Assembly (NCBI GenBank): GCA_944472155.2
Contig: OX235274.1
Coordinates: 35,152,052-35,216,051 of the forward strand
DNA from: Trichobilharzia szidati
Lineage: Eukaryota > Platyhelminthes > Trematoda > Strigeidida > Schistosomatidae
Direction: 5' to 3'
DNA: 64,000 nt
The notes beneath the pieces were generated by a model that saw nothing but the letters and a program-made list of their open reading frames with translations, was not told the DNA's origin and ran no database searches. A program made the translations under genes and the position numbers. Positions 31,601-36,754 of the stretch are shown here, piece by piece. Positions within the stretch are counted from its first letter, which is position 1; each line of letters opens with the position of its first letter.

Positions 31601-32007
31601 TGCGCGTTTCGTCCCGTTTTGGGACTCGTCAACTGGAAGTACCTGAATTCCACTGCTAGCCACCATCCACCAATTAAATTCTAATTACATGCCCAGACAC
31701 ATCGTCGAAGCATCTGCACAAGAAGCCGACAGACATGTCAACCTGAGACCACGAGCACTTCGGTCGAATCAATCGACGGGAAAATCTAAAATTCAATTGA
31801 ATAACTATGTACTCATTGTCATATTCTTCTTCTTTTATTTTTTGTCTTTCTATTTCAGCTCGAGTTGATGATAGTCCACCATCAAAAGCCGGTCGTATAT
31901 TCTCCGTCTTCTTCTGGATATTCATGATCTGTTTTATTGTCGGTGGAGGATATTTCGGTTATCAGTATTACAAAAAACGTCAACGACAATTGAAACGTTT
32001 CTACTAG
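10517..32007 (+). CDS. VIP36/LMAN2-like L-type lectin, seven exons
   Basis: Transmembrane cargo receptor of the early secretory pathway that binds high-mannose N-glycans on glycoproteins moving between ER and Golgi. Seven exons (10517-10616, 13111-13320, 13373-13614, 14488-14602, 18794-18846, 23287-23350, 31859-32007) all have GT-AG junctions and join in frame to 310 codons, close to the length of mature vertebrate VIP36. Layout: signal peptide 1-18; L-type lectin domain about 25-240; stalk 241-273; transmembrane helix about 275-297; basic tail ending KRFY, the VIP36 terminus. Ligand residues of the family are present: Asp90 (GDGFAFWYT), Asp121/Tyr123/Asn125 (DTYAN), His150/Asp153 (YDHDRD), Gly219-Asp220-Leu221. 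Cys162 and Cys198 match the conserved disulfide. Introns 4-6 carry many retroelements. Human ERGIC-53 is more distant, with a different tail. Confidence 0.93.
10617..13110 (+). other. VIP36-like intron 1
   Basis: 2494 bases, GTAAGT to TTTTTTTTGTAG. It contains the PLE remnant with inverted ends at 12100-12953. The remainder (10617-12099 and 12954-13110) shows no other element. The 124-codon ORF at 11633-12007 has only low-complexity hydrophobic composition. Confidence 0.75.
12100..12953 (-). mobile_element. PLE remnant with inverted terminal repeats
   Basis: The arms 12100-12225 and 12826-12953 are inverted copies of each other: GAAC.CAATATTCAGC, CTCTTTTCAAC, ATCAAGCTGT.CAATC, an (AT)n run, then ATATCCCGTGAG. 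Between them, the - strand at about 12600-12680 keeps the tail of a PLE endonuclease (IHEFKPDL-VQK-like). The segment 12230-12440 matches 37740-37960 of another PLE. Nearly all of the reverse transcriptase is gone. Confidence 0.75.
13111..13320 (+). CDS. VIP36-like exon 2 (lectin domain)
   Basis: Residues 34-103 plus one base. It contains FVRLTSDVKSSQGGIYN, which matches the YVRLTPD..S..G..WN segment of VIP36, and the strand with Asp90 in GDGFAFWYT. It is preceded by a strong T-run acceptor; the donor is CCTG then GTATAT. Confidence 0.93.
13321..13372 (+). other. VIP36-like intron 2 (52 bases)
   Basis: A very short intron, GTATAT to TTTTCTAG. Ignoring it would introduce a stop between exons 2 and 3. 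Confidence 0.9.
13373..13614 (+). CDS. VIP36-like exon 3 (Ca2+/glycan site)
   Basis: Residues 104-184. It holds FFDTYANQ (Asp121, Tyr123, Asn125), PYISAMINDG, YDHDRDG (His150, Asp153) and ELAGCSNNFRN with Cys162, in the same order and spacing as VIP36. It starts with the split Gly104 codon and ends in phase 0 at TTAAAG then GTAAGC. Confidence 0.95.
13615..14487 (+). other. VIP36-like intron 3
   Basis: 873 bases, GTAAGC to TTATCCTTAG. No transposon recognised inside. Confidence 0.85.
14488..14602 (+). CDS. VIP36-like exon 4
   Basis: Residues 185-222. It contains IECFTVDGVHLPTGYY (Cys198 and the V.LP.GYY.G strand) and AATGDLS with the Gly-Asp-Leu ligand triplet. Acceptor TATCCTTAG, donor TCAG then GTGAGT. 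Confidence 0.95.
14700..15889 (-). mobile_element. PLE copy in lectin intron 4
   Basis: Minus-strand PLE, 3' end at 14700. Coding blocks, 5' to 3' on the - strand: reverse transcriptase thumb (ENDTIKFLDVSLME and FNKSPRTGQNIHFKSF, about 15830-15700), then the linker (KRRLNKAIKRTYYAAKLVF) and GIY-YIG endonuclease (YQFDCVYGSKKIGQTERRL...STRMMQHLP, about 15360-15240). Here YIG reads KIG and the last helix carries a frame break, so it is dead. The terminus includes a hammerhead motif. The far end has a 27-base inverted copy of the terminal repeat. Imperfect duplications (about 14685-14699 and 15890-15902) flank it. Confidence 0.85.
14726..14776 (-). ncRNA. Hammerhead ribozyme motif in PLE terminal repeat
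   Basis: On the - strand: CAG, CTGAAGA, a short stem-loop, GAA, a long self-complementary arm centred on ATGAATTCAT, then ATC and CTG. This gives the conserved core (CUGANGA, GAA, A15.1-U16.1, cleavage after UC) with a 3 bp closing stem I (CAG/CTG). Stem II is only 1-2 bp, the weak point. Stem III has one mismatch. PLE terminal repeats are known to encode hammerheads. Confidence 0.65.
16040..16320 (-). mobile_element. tRNA-derived SINE-like repeat
   Basis: The reverse strand reads GAATAGCTCAGTGGTAACG (A-box-like), then a B-box-like GGTTTGAATCTCAGG, followed by a C/G homopolymer run and an unrelated body. The head resembles a tRNA but has extra bases between the boxes, so it is not a functional tRNA gene. 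Confidence 0.6.
16960..17700 (+). mobile_element. Family B non-LTR retrotransposon 3' fragment
   Basis: The C-terminal domain reads SVLLYGSETWPIRVEDMKRLTVFDHRCLRSL, RRRVLGKQGKSIDEAIKLHRLR, then LGHVLRMP with a stop between. The 3' UTR ends with GGCAACTCGAACTGCTGCACTTCGGTGCCAAGTTCTATGTTGAA and short CCAG repeats. The same 3' end recurs at 29.3, 33.5 and 39.0 kb. RT core absent. Confidence 0.8.
18075..18275 (+). mobile_element. SINE-B, tRNA-derived, near full length
   Basis: A-box-like TGGCACAGTGG and B-box GGTTCGATCCC lie in GTGCGTCGG...CTGACGCAC, whose ends pair like an acceptor stem. A body of about 100 bases is shared with 2899-3055. It is flanked by inverted pieces (18010-18060 and 18310-18410: TCAACCTGAGG...GAGCACTTC), themselves related to 31690-31790. 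Confidence 0.8.
18310..18410 (+). repeat. Dispersed repeat Y
   Basis: CATTGTCGAAGCATC.GCACAAG, TCAACCTGAG and GAGCACTTC.GTTC blocks are shared with 31690-31800 and, inverted, with 18010-18060. Family unknown. Confidence 0.6.
18455..18690 (+). mobile_element. SINE-C: tRNA-derived head plus hammerhead-like body
   Basis: The head has GGCCCAAGTGGTCTAATGG (A-box-like) and CTGGGTTCGAGACCCAG (B box in a perfect 5 bp arm). The body at about 18565-18620 reads CCAGATGATGAGTCCC...GCCGAAATGCGCATCCTGG. This is the layout of the schistosome Sm-alpha family. The first core base (C3) is A and GAAAC is GAAAT, so self-cleavage is unlikely. Confidence 0.7.
18565..18616 (+). ncRNA. Degenerate hammerhead-like motif in SINE-C
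   Basis: Stem I CCAG/CTGG pairs; the core is ATGATGA (C3 to A); GAA is kept; the cleavage triplet reads ATC in GCGCATC. Likely inactive remnant. Confidence 0.5.
18794..18846 (+). CDS. VIP36-like exon 5
   Basis: Residues 223-240, starting with the split Asp codon: DNHDIYSIHTYELDRVLK. This matches DNHDIISMKL..L of VIP36, the last lectin-domain strand. Acceptor TTCATATTTAG, donor AAA then GTAAGT. Confidence 0.93.
19546..20896 (-). mobile_element. RTE copy R2 with reverse transcriptase catalytic site deleted
   Basis: Minus-strand RTE, 5'-truncated. A 329-codon frame (20876 to 19887) keeps LTKKGDLGLCKNWRAIMLL, QQAGFRKGKSCSDQI and NFIDFERAFDSVDRK. Where R1 has the catalytic FADD block, R2 reads NLEDLDLMSHKIED: the six residues FADDLC are missing in frame, and a segment before it is also shortened. 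The C-terminal domain (RWLERITNKKPWEQTKQEP) is in other frames. The 3' tail is at 19546. The long ORF is a relic, not a gene. Confidence 0.88.
20900..21025 (+). repeat. Short shared SINE-type tail
   Basis: GGATGAAGAGGGAGGGTTGGG...GCTACAGAAACTTCAA resembles the 3' bodies of SINE-D (22190-22340) and the 40365-40600 element. Probably a truncated SINE or the end of its partner LINE. Confidence 0.45.
22100..22345 (+). mobile_element. SINE-D, tRNA-derived
   Basis: A-box-like TGTTCAGCGGTAGAAT and B-box-like AGATTCGATCTCC, followed by GGTAAAGAGAAAAGGTTGAGC, CTAGCGACCTCACCCTGTAAAA, CTGCTATCGAAACTT. The last blocks are shared with 40450-40560. Confidence 0.65.
22345..23190 (-). mobile_element. Family B non-LTR fragment (reverse)
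   Basis: The reverse complement carries the family B 3' end (GCAGTTCGAGTAG...CATGTAGCA, GAGAACGGTTTTGAGCCATATCACC) and the C-terminal coding remnants with multiple frame breaks, extending further 5' to about 23190 (AAGTGAAGTGGTCAACACGCCCC). Confidence 0.7.
23287..23350 (+). CDS. VIP36-like exon 6 (stalk)
   Basis: Residues 241-261: DDPFVDYSRIEPSAEHESAPR, matching the EENIDWTKIEPS juxtamembrane stalk of VIP36. Acceptor TTGCTATTTAG, donor AGAG then GTAGGT. Confidence 0.9.
23466..23490 (+). repeat. (GA)n microsatellite
   Basis: About 12 units of AG directly readable. Confidence 0.95.
23995..24640 (+). repeat. GC-rich block, likely 5' part of a retroelement
   Basis: About 640 bases visibly richer in G+C than the flanks, with ACGGGAGGATGAGCCGGCTTC, GGTGAAGAGCGCCGGGC and GAAGGCAGTGAGTAGGAC motifs and no coding frame. 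Composition and position beside LINE debris suggest a non-LTR 5' UTR. This is inference. Confidence 0.4.
24720..25075 (-). mobile_element. SINE-A copy
   Basis: Reverse-strand copy. The hammerhead-like part reads CTGAAGAGTCCCAAACTAGG then ACGAAACAGC, one of the few copies with a C at the first core position. Box-B region degraded. The far half (AATTCATG...CACGATAT...CCAATGTCA) is present. Confidence 0.75.
25085..25310 (+). mobile_element. SINE-A related fragment
   Basis: GTGTTGGTTTGCGGGGATTTGAGTGATTACAGG resembles the inverted terminal segment of SINE-A. AGAAGTTGGAGTTCATGG.TCATTGGAT follows. The 63-codon ORF here is a by-product. Confidence 0.5.
25530..25680 (-). mobile_element. tRNA-derived SINE-like fragment
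   Basis: The reverse strand has GGCTGGTCGGTCTATGGCGC and the B-box-like GAGTTCGAACCCTGC, followed by GTACTGAGG..TGCGCAGCGCC. Not a full tRNA fold. Confidence 0.55.
25810..26115. mobile_element. SINE-A head-to-head inverted pair
   Basis: 25810-26040 is a reverse copy (tail, hammerhead-like core GGTTTGGGG-type, box B GGTTCGAACCCAGGA read inverted). 26042-26115 is a forward piece restarting at TCCTGGGTTCGAATCCTGG and ending in CCCAAACTAGGATGAAACAGCTGTCCA. Confidence 0.75.
26150..26580 (-). mobile_element. Family B non-LTR fragment (reverse)
   Basis: The reverse strand encodes pieces of the family B C-terminus (GKSTDDAVKLLRL-like, SRLEKTCVSGGNKQSMKSLTI) and the GTCCTCAGGAT 3' segment. Several frameshifts. 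Confidence 0.65.
26965..26997 (+). repeat. (ATT)n microsatellite
   Basis: Run of ATT triplets directly readable. Confidence 0.9.
27055..27530 (+). mobile_element. Family B non-LTR fragment
   Basis: Old copy of the C-terminal region. Frame pieces read SRVRWFNTV, HRLKWLGYV, and KTWQQSMQS, corresponding to the WYNRVSN, HRLRWLGHVLRMP and KTWHQSMKS blocks of younger copies. Confidence 0.7.
27953..27970. repeat. Imperfect target-site duplication of PLE (left)
   Basis: TTAGCCCCAGAGAATTGA, repeated at 28611-28628 with one A-to-G difference. Confidence 0.7.
27971..28610 (-). mobile_element. Short PLE with inverted terminal repeats
   Basis: Left end TTTATTTCCCGATACGAATTT, AACAAGCAATAAAGGTTAAT and the hammerhead region. 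Right end holds an inverted copy (AATTCATTAAATCCTGCTTT...GCTTGTTT). The coding remnant is only the last residues of the endonuclease frame (CCTTTTGTACACAGAGACCTGG...ATTGCACAAGCCTCT, near 28490-28540). Confidence 0.8.
28022..28070 (-). ncRNA. PLE hammerhead motif, core mutated
   Basis: Same arrangement as 48580-48630, but the conserved GAA of the core reads GCA. Expected inactive. Confidence 0.6.
29090..29335 (+). repeat. Dispersed repeat Z (copy 1)
   Basis: About 250 bases shared with 50640-50905: GGGAATATTATTCTCA, CACTAGCA.CAGAATACT, a second partial internal repeat of that block (GTGCATTAGCAAC.GAAT), ACCAAAATCACAGGCTCA.TGA.TGGTTAAA and an AT-repeat end. In both loci a non-LTR fragment starts within 25 bases after the AT run. 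Confidence 0.75.
29340..30150 (+). mobile_element. Family B non-LTR with internal deletion
   Basis: 29340-29490 encodes an RT fragment (KKGDKSSCDNHWGISLTNMVFKVL, LNGPREEQ). It is joined directly to the C-terminal part (SILLYDCETWPLRVKDMKRLVVFDHRCLCS, RCRVLGKEGKSIDEAVKLHRLRWLGHVLRMP, 29500-29860) and a complete 3' UTR to GTTCTATGTTGAAAACAGACAGACA. The palm domain is deleted. Confidence 0.85.
30330..30815 (-). mobile_element. CR1-type non-LTR 3' fragment
   Basis: The reverse strand matches 59395-59640 (CATATTGTCTGACC.TCAGCA.TCT, CACCTTATATCTCA, GCTTGCACAACTAAGTAAAACAGCTCAACGAT), the 3' part of a CR1-like element whose RT C-terminus is at 58.9-59.4 kb. No open frame. Confidence 0.65.
30790..31350. 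mobile_element. SINE-A palindrome, two near-identical inverted arms
   Basis: Arm 30790-31060 (reverse) and arm 31085-31350 (forward) are almost identical inverted copies around a spacer of about 30 bases. Both lack the same internal block (hammerhead-like core plus tRNA-like box), joining GTACTGGACCCGATCCAATGG (and its complement). Both end in CAACCAAATCCCTACAAACC. Confidence 0.85.
31565..31680. repeat. Palindrome around a hammerhead-like motif
   Basis: TTAATTGGTGGATGGTGGCTAGCAG...GGAATCCAGG on the left is mirrored by CTGAATTCCACTGCTAGCCACCATCCACCAATTAA on the right. The centre, read on the - strand, holds the hammerhead-like sequence of Sm-alpha type. Confidence 0.8.
31594..31646 (-). ncRNA. 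Hammerhead-like motif, Sm-alpha type
   Basis: The - strand reads TTCCAG, TTGACGA, GTCCCAAAACGGGAC, GAAAC, GCGCATC, CTGGA. Stem I (TCCAG/CTGGA) and stem II (GTCCC/GGGAC) pair perfectly. C3 is T and the G before the cleavage UC is A. Both look like C-to-T decay, so activity is unlikely. Confidence 0.65.
31690..31800 (+). repeat. Dispersed repeat Y (copy 2)
   Basis: Shares CATCGTCGAAGCATCTGCACAAG, TCAACCTGAG and GAGCACTTCGGT blocks with 18310-18410. It ends just before lectin exon 7. Confidence 0.6.
31859..32007 (+). CDS. VIP36-like exon 7 (membrane anchor and tail)
   Basis: Residues 262-310 and stop. A short polar stretch, a hydrophobic helix from about IFSVFFWIF to GYFGYQY, then KKRQRQLKRFY. 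The KRFY terminus is that of VIP36. Acceptor TCTATTTCAG. Phase agrees with exon 6. Confidence 0.95.
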
Positions 32008-33030
32008 GAAGGCAGCAATGTCAAGTTTTTTTTGTTGACATATTACCAGTCTCCTTATTCTTCGTCTTCTTCTCCTTTTGTGTTTTTATTTTATTAGCCA
32101 TCTATAAGACAGATTATTTTCTTAATAATAATAATAACAATAATAACAAAAGAGTGTACAATATATTTGACATCTACGCTTTGGAAACACAATAGACTAG
32201 AAGAATAGGCTATTTACCCACCTACCTGACTACATACTGGTTTGTAAACAACGTAATCCTTCTCTTTCTCCATATGTATGCACACATTCATTCTTCAGCA
32301 GTAAAAATCAACGATTACCACCTTGCTAACTTATCGACACAATTCAAGCAGTACTGATGATTACTTCTTGTGAAAGTGTTCAATTTTGAAGCTGTAGACA
32401 AAAACTGAAAAAAACTCTACGACGAATTACAATGATGATGATGATGATTTCTGTTTATCTAAAGCCCACTGCCACTCCCTCCCTCCGCACCCTTTTCTTT
32501 TGTTTAACTTTTTGGTCTATACAAAATAATGGGAGGCAGTCCGAAGTGAAATATGTCTTTTTTTGTACTTTCCATTCTCATCTTCTCTGGGGTTTTTTGT
32601 AGCTAAGATATTTCTTGTCTGTTTTTTACTTTTGTTTTTGTATACTACCATGTATTCGCTTTATCGCTTGTTCATTTGTCGCTGCTGTGGTGCAGTCACA
32701 CCGCTGCCACCACCTGTCTCTGAATGCTTTTTTTTGTTTTCTCTCATACTTCTTCTTTTCTCTGTGAAGTTTTCTTCACTAGAGAAAATTCTGTATGCTC
32801 TTTGTGTGTGTGTGTGTTGTTTGTATCTGTATGTATGTGCACAAACAAACAAACGAACGAACAAAAAACAATCATCTTATCTCTGAGTGAGTGAGTGATG
32901 AGTGTATATTTTAAAAAAAAGACAAATCTGGTTGTATCAATCACAAATCCAATGTGCAATGGATTATTTGTTTATAACTTAGTCACAAAGCTTGTTTTTC
33001 TTCGTCATCTCTACTAAGTCTATTAGATGA
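32008..33030 (+). other. 3' flank / probable 3' UTR of the lectin gene
   Basis: T-rich sequence with simple repeats (AAT at 32130, GATGAT at 32442, TG at 32806, CAAA/CGAA at 32840). I do not see a canonical AATAAA in this kilobase, so the cleavage site is undefined. Confidence 0.4.
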
Positions 33031-33034
33031 GAGG

Positions 33035-33450
33035 TTTCACGTGCACTTCGGATTGTGAGGGCGATTGTTACTTCCCGGCTGCCCACACAGTGGAAGTTGG
33101 TTGCGTGACCACAGAGTCCAGGGGACAACTGCTTGAGGCCGGTCACACACGGCCTGTTTTTGTTTGTTCTTTTTTATTTGGTGTGTCTCAGTAGCACATT
33201 TATCACTTCTGCCCTGTGACACGGCAGCAGGAAGCGCGGTCGTTGTTAATCCGGGCCCCGACCGATCCGGCATGATATTTTGTGTTTTTGTTTGAGTCAT
33301 GGCATTGGATTGGGTAGCTGCTTTTTGTCTAACCGCTATCCAAACAACCTTTCTGGCATGGTAGGACCTACAGGAACTTAAGTTCCAGCCAGTGTAGCTC
33401 GTTGGGTCATTGCGATATGCAAGCGCGACCACTACGTCAAGGTAGCAGCT
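33035..33450. repeat. GC-richer block, possible retroelement 5' region
   Basis: No family motif; more G+C than the flanks. It runs directly into the family B fragment at 33455 (GCAGCTTTCGGTCAGGTAAGGCGGG), so it may be the element it truncated into, or the same element's rearranged part. Confidence 0.35.
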
Positions 33451-33454
33451 TTCG

Positions 33455-33985
33455 GTCAGGTAAGGCGGGAAAATCAGTCGACGAGACTGTGAAATTACAT
33501 CGACTGAGATGGTTAGGACACGTGTTACGTATGCCTAGTCATCGCCTTCCTCGACGGGCAATGTTAGCTGATATAGGGCCAGGCTGGAAAAGAGCTAGTG
33601 GCGGTCAAACCAAAACATGGCACCAGTCAATGAAATCCACAACAGTTAGCCTAAGCCACGTAGGAAGGTGTAGACTGGCTTCCTGGTTGGGGTCCTCGGC
33701 CGGTAAAAACCAATGGTTGGAAACAATTGGTGACATAACTCAAAATCGTTCTCAGTGGCGCAGATGCATCCACTCCTTGTGACTCATGATTTCCGATGAA
33801 ACTGTTTTGTTCTTCGTTATGACTACTCCTTTGTCTCACACCTCTGTTTACTGTCTATAGTATTATGCATTTCTCCTACTTTCTTCTCTTGCTTTGTCTG
33901 CTACATGGAGGGAGTGTGGCGACTTGAACTGCCGCACATATGTGCAAAGTTCTATGTTGAAAACAGACAGACTAAGTCTATTATA
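33455..33985 (+). mobile_element. Family B non-LTR 3' fragment
   Basis: An open frame of about 110 codons: AGKSVDETVKLHRLRWLGHVLRMPSHRLPRRAMLADIG, KTWHQSMKSTTVSLSHVGRCRL, NRSQWRRCIHSL. It is the best-preserved C-terminus of family B here, followed by the standard 3' UTR ending GTTCTATGTTGAAAACAGACAGAC. It begins at GKAGKS, so it lacks everything upstream. Confidence 0.85.
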
Positions 33986-34033
33986 AAATGTTGGTGTGTA
34001 TAGTTGTAAAGCGGGGGTTGGTGGGTGGCGGTC

Positions 34034-34076
34034 AACCGACAGCACGTCTCCAATTTTGTCATGTTCTCAACAGTCC
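34034..34076 (-). mobile_element. RTE copy R7, 3' piece left of the nested PLE
   Basis: ACGTCTCCAATTTTGTCATGTTCTCAACAGTCC corresponds to the ..TCTCCATTTTCTGTCGT.CTCTACAATCC segment near the RTE 3' end. It continues on the far side of the PLE at 35526. Confidence 0.65.
34064..34076. repeat. Target-site duplication of nested PLE (left)
   Basis: TTCTCAACAGTCC, repeated at 35513-35525. Confidence 0.8.
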
Positions 34077-34167
34077 ATGTATAATCCCCACCCATGCATT
34101 AATGAAAACAAAACACGTAGATCAGCGAAGAGTCTCTTTTCGGCGGCGAATTCATTTTCTTAGCTGT

Positions 34168-34179
34168 ACAATCGCAAAT
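34168..34179. repeat. Target-site duplication of nested RTE R4 (left)
   Basis: ACAATCGCAAAT, repeated at 34713-34724. The uninterrupted mirror arm near 35438-35455 shows the empty site with one copy. Confidence 0.9.
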
Positions 34180-34712
34180 TATTATTATTTATTATTGTTT
34201 CCTTTAATTCCTAGAGGAACATAGGGCTTCAGCCGTGCATCTCCATTGCGTTCGATTCTCTGCTAGAGTTTTCACCTGGCTCCAAGTATGCCCACACGCT
34301 TTCATCTCCTCTTCACATGACCTCCTCCAAGTCACCCTTGCACTGACGACCAACTCGCCGCTTCCCTATCGGTAGGGTTCCACTCGAGTGATGGCTTGTC
34401 TAGTGATGTCACTTGATGGTTTCCTCAGAGTATAGCCAATCCAACATCTCCATTTCTTCCTGCCTATTTGTTTCACAATCGGTTCCTGCTGAGTTGGTTC
34501 GCTCACAGAGATCTCTGTTGCTGATCTTTTCTGGCCGGCCATCTGATCTTGAGTAGTATTGAGCGAAGACAACTGTTAATGAAGGTCTGTAGTTTGTTTG
34601 AGATGCTCTTTATGACGCGCAGTGCAAGTCTCTGATCCGTATAGAGAGTAGCACTGACTTCACATTGGAGTTGAAAATCCGGATCTTATTTTTGATGCTG
34701 AGTGCCCGGGCC
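34180..34712 (-). mobile_element. RTE copy R4, short 5'-truncated insertion
   Basis: Only the 3' end of an RTE subfamily: simple AATAAT tail, 3' UTR (CATAGGGCTTCAGCCGTGC, inverted) and C-terminal coding remnants (NQQQEPIVKQIGRKKWRCWIGYTLRKP-like). It sits exactly between 12-base duplications inside the PLE terminal repeat. Confidence 0.9.
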
Positions 34713-35512
34713 ACAATCGCAAATATATATGTGTTATTTTGTATGTATGTGTACATTAAGTTTGTCAAACCAAAATACAATTGGTTATAGTTATTTTAAC
34801 TAAACAGGTGAAGATTGGTAATTGGAGTTACGTAATACAAAATTAGTCAAGAAAATTAGGTGTTAATGAAATTAGGGTAGTAACAAAGGTGATGAGTGAG
34901 TTTTACTCAGGATGCACATAGGAACAAAGTAGATAATACGAAATTACGTAAGAGTTCTAAGTGAATACAAGAATTATAAGCAATTAAAGAACAGGCAAAG
35001 AAACAAAATTAAGTCATCAAAAAATCAAATCAAAAAAGTTGTTACCATGACAGTAGAAGTGGTTGAGTAATTCTCTTTTGTATGCACAGCTCCGGTTTTT
35101 CTATGTGAATGGCCAGAGCTTCAACGATACAAAGAAGACGAAACCGTATTGCCTTTGATAGGTTATTCTTGACTCTGTAGATTACTTTGAAGCAGGAGGC
35201 GTTTGTTGAAATGGAATGATCAGTGTTAACCAGGTGTTCACTTATTGCACCACTATTGCCTTTTCGCAACCATGCTGGATAGTGTTCTTGAATCCTCTTG
35301 GACAGGGTGCGCGTCGAACGACCGATGTACCTGGCTCCAATTACCAATCTTCACCTGTTTAGTTAAAATAACTATAACCAATTGTATTTTTGTTTGACAA
35401 ACTTAATGTACACATACATACAAAATAACCCATATATATATTTGCGATTGTACAGCTAAGAAAATGAATTCGCCGCCGAAAAGAGACTCTTCGCTGATCT
35501 ACGTGTTTTGTT

Positions 35513-35525
35513 TTCTCAACAGTCC
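35513..35525. repeat. Target-site duplication of nested PLE (right)
   Basis: TTCTCAACAGTCC, matching 34064-34076. Confidence 0.8.
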
Positions 35526-36430
35526 TCTTTAGCTGGTGTCAGGATTGCTCATAAGCCTTCATCTCATCTCCTCCTCCATGTCACCGTCGAACACACATCC
35601 AACTCGTCGTTTCCCATTTTACCTTCCACTCGACAGCCTGGCACACTCGACGGTTTCCTTGGCGTGCGTCCGATCCAGTTGGTCATCTGATCTTCAGTAT
35701 GAAGTCAGCGAAGGCATATTGCTGTTGATAAAAGTCTGCAGTACGCCTGCCTGTGTTGGAAATGCTTTCCGTGACACACGCACCGGGTTTTTAACCTTTA
35801 TAGAAGAACTGACTGAAAATGCGAACCTTGTTCTGTATGCTGAGTGCAGTAGATTTTCATCCTGATTTCGGAGTGTTGAAGGTCTGTCTTGGCGTTCCGA
35901 TGGTGGTTTTGACATCTTCAACGGTTCCTCCTGTAGTTCAAACAATGCTTTCTAAATAAATGAAGGAAGCGACCTCTTTCAAGTTCCTTCTGTTGATAGT
36001 GATTGGTCCTTTTGTTGTTGTTGGTTGTTCTCATCACCTCCGTCTTGTCTATGTTTACTTGAATTCCTGTCTTCGCTGCCATCTTGTTGGTTTTCGCATG
36101 TAAGTCATGGAGTTTGTGTAGCATTAGACATAAATCATCTGTGAAATCCAGATCTTCTAGAGTCTTTTCATCGGTCCAGTATGTTCCTGTCTTCTCACTC
36201 CCCACGTATGGTGTGCTATATGACCCATTATTCCACCACAGTTAGCAATATCATCGGTGGTAGTAGACAGCCTGTCTTTACTTCAAAGGCTTCACTGAGT
36301 TTTCCGTTATGGATCACTAGACACGTGGCATTGTCGTTTAGCTGTTGAATGAGGTTGATAAAGATTTTGGGTACTTCACGGTCAATGCTGTCTAGATCAA
36401 TGATTTTGAGGTAGATTTTAAGTCATAATT
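35526..36430 (-). mobile_element. RTE copy R7, main part
   Basis: The reverse strand gives decayed RTE blocks in order: a QLNDNATCLVIHNGKL-type segment, GSEKTGTYWTDEKTLEDLDFTDDLCLM (catalytic DD as TDD near 36140), VNIDKTEVMRT, and C-terminal remnants down to 35526. Frameshifts throughout. Confidence 0.75.
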
Positions 36431-36754
36431 GGATTTATGTTCGTCATAAAAATAAGATTTTTTTCTGCATGTTCCAGCATTCATAGGTTCATGCTATTCA
36501 TGCTTGCACCACGGTTTAAACACAATCATCCGTATGATATTTGAATAACTTAACAACATGCTGTAAATCTTTATTTCTCATTGAGATAATGAAGACTAAC
36601 CCTGATGTGATACTGACTATCTACAAGGTGCATTTTCACTAGCCACCTTACATAAGCCTAGATTTACTCCAGTCTTCCCTTGTTGAGTTTGTGAGCATTC
36701 AATTGATTGGTTTCAAGGTGGATATTGTTCACACATCCAGTCAATCCGAGAACT
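36431..36754. other. Unassigned sequence
   Basis: No feature recognised. Confidence 0.3.

Larger units (their letters stand above)
23351..31858 (+). other. VIP36-like intron 6 (8.5 kb)
   Basis: The largest intron. It holds a GA microsatellite, a GC-rich repeat, at least four SINE-A pieces, several family B fragments, a PLE, repeat Z, a CR1-like 3' piece, a SINE-A palindrome and a hammerhead-bearing palindrome. 23560-23990 and 26590-27050 are unassigned. Confidence 0.85.
34077..35512 (-). mobile_element. PLE with inverted terminal repeats, itself interrupted by an RTE
   Basis: The terminal blocks AAACACGTAGATCAGCGAAGAG...TCATTTTCTTAGCTGTACAATCGCAAAT (34107-34179, resuming at 34713-34825) are mirrored at 35340-35512. 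Inside, the - strand frame 35347-35042 encodes the GIY-YIG end (ARYIGRSTRTLSKRIQEHYPAW, EALAIHIEKPELCIQKR). The reverse transcriptase is absent. Confidence 0.85.

Noticed and set aside
32008..33030. Another exon downstream of the lectin stop
   Set aside because: T-rich with simple repeats; the lectin already ends with its family-typical KRFY and stop.
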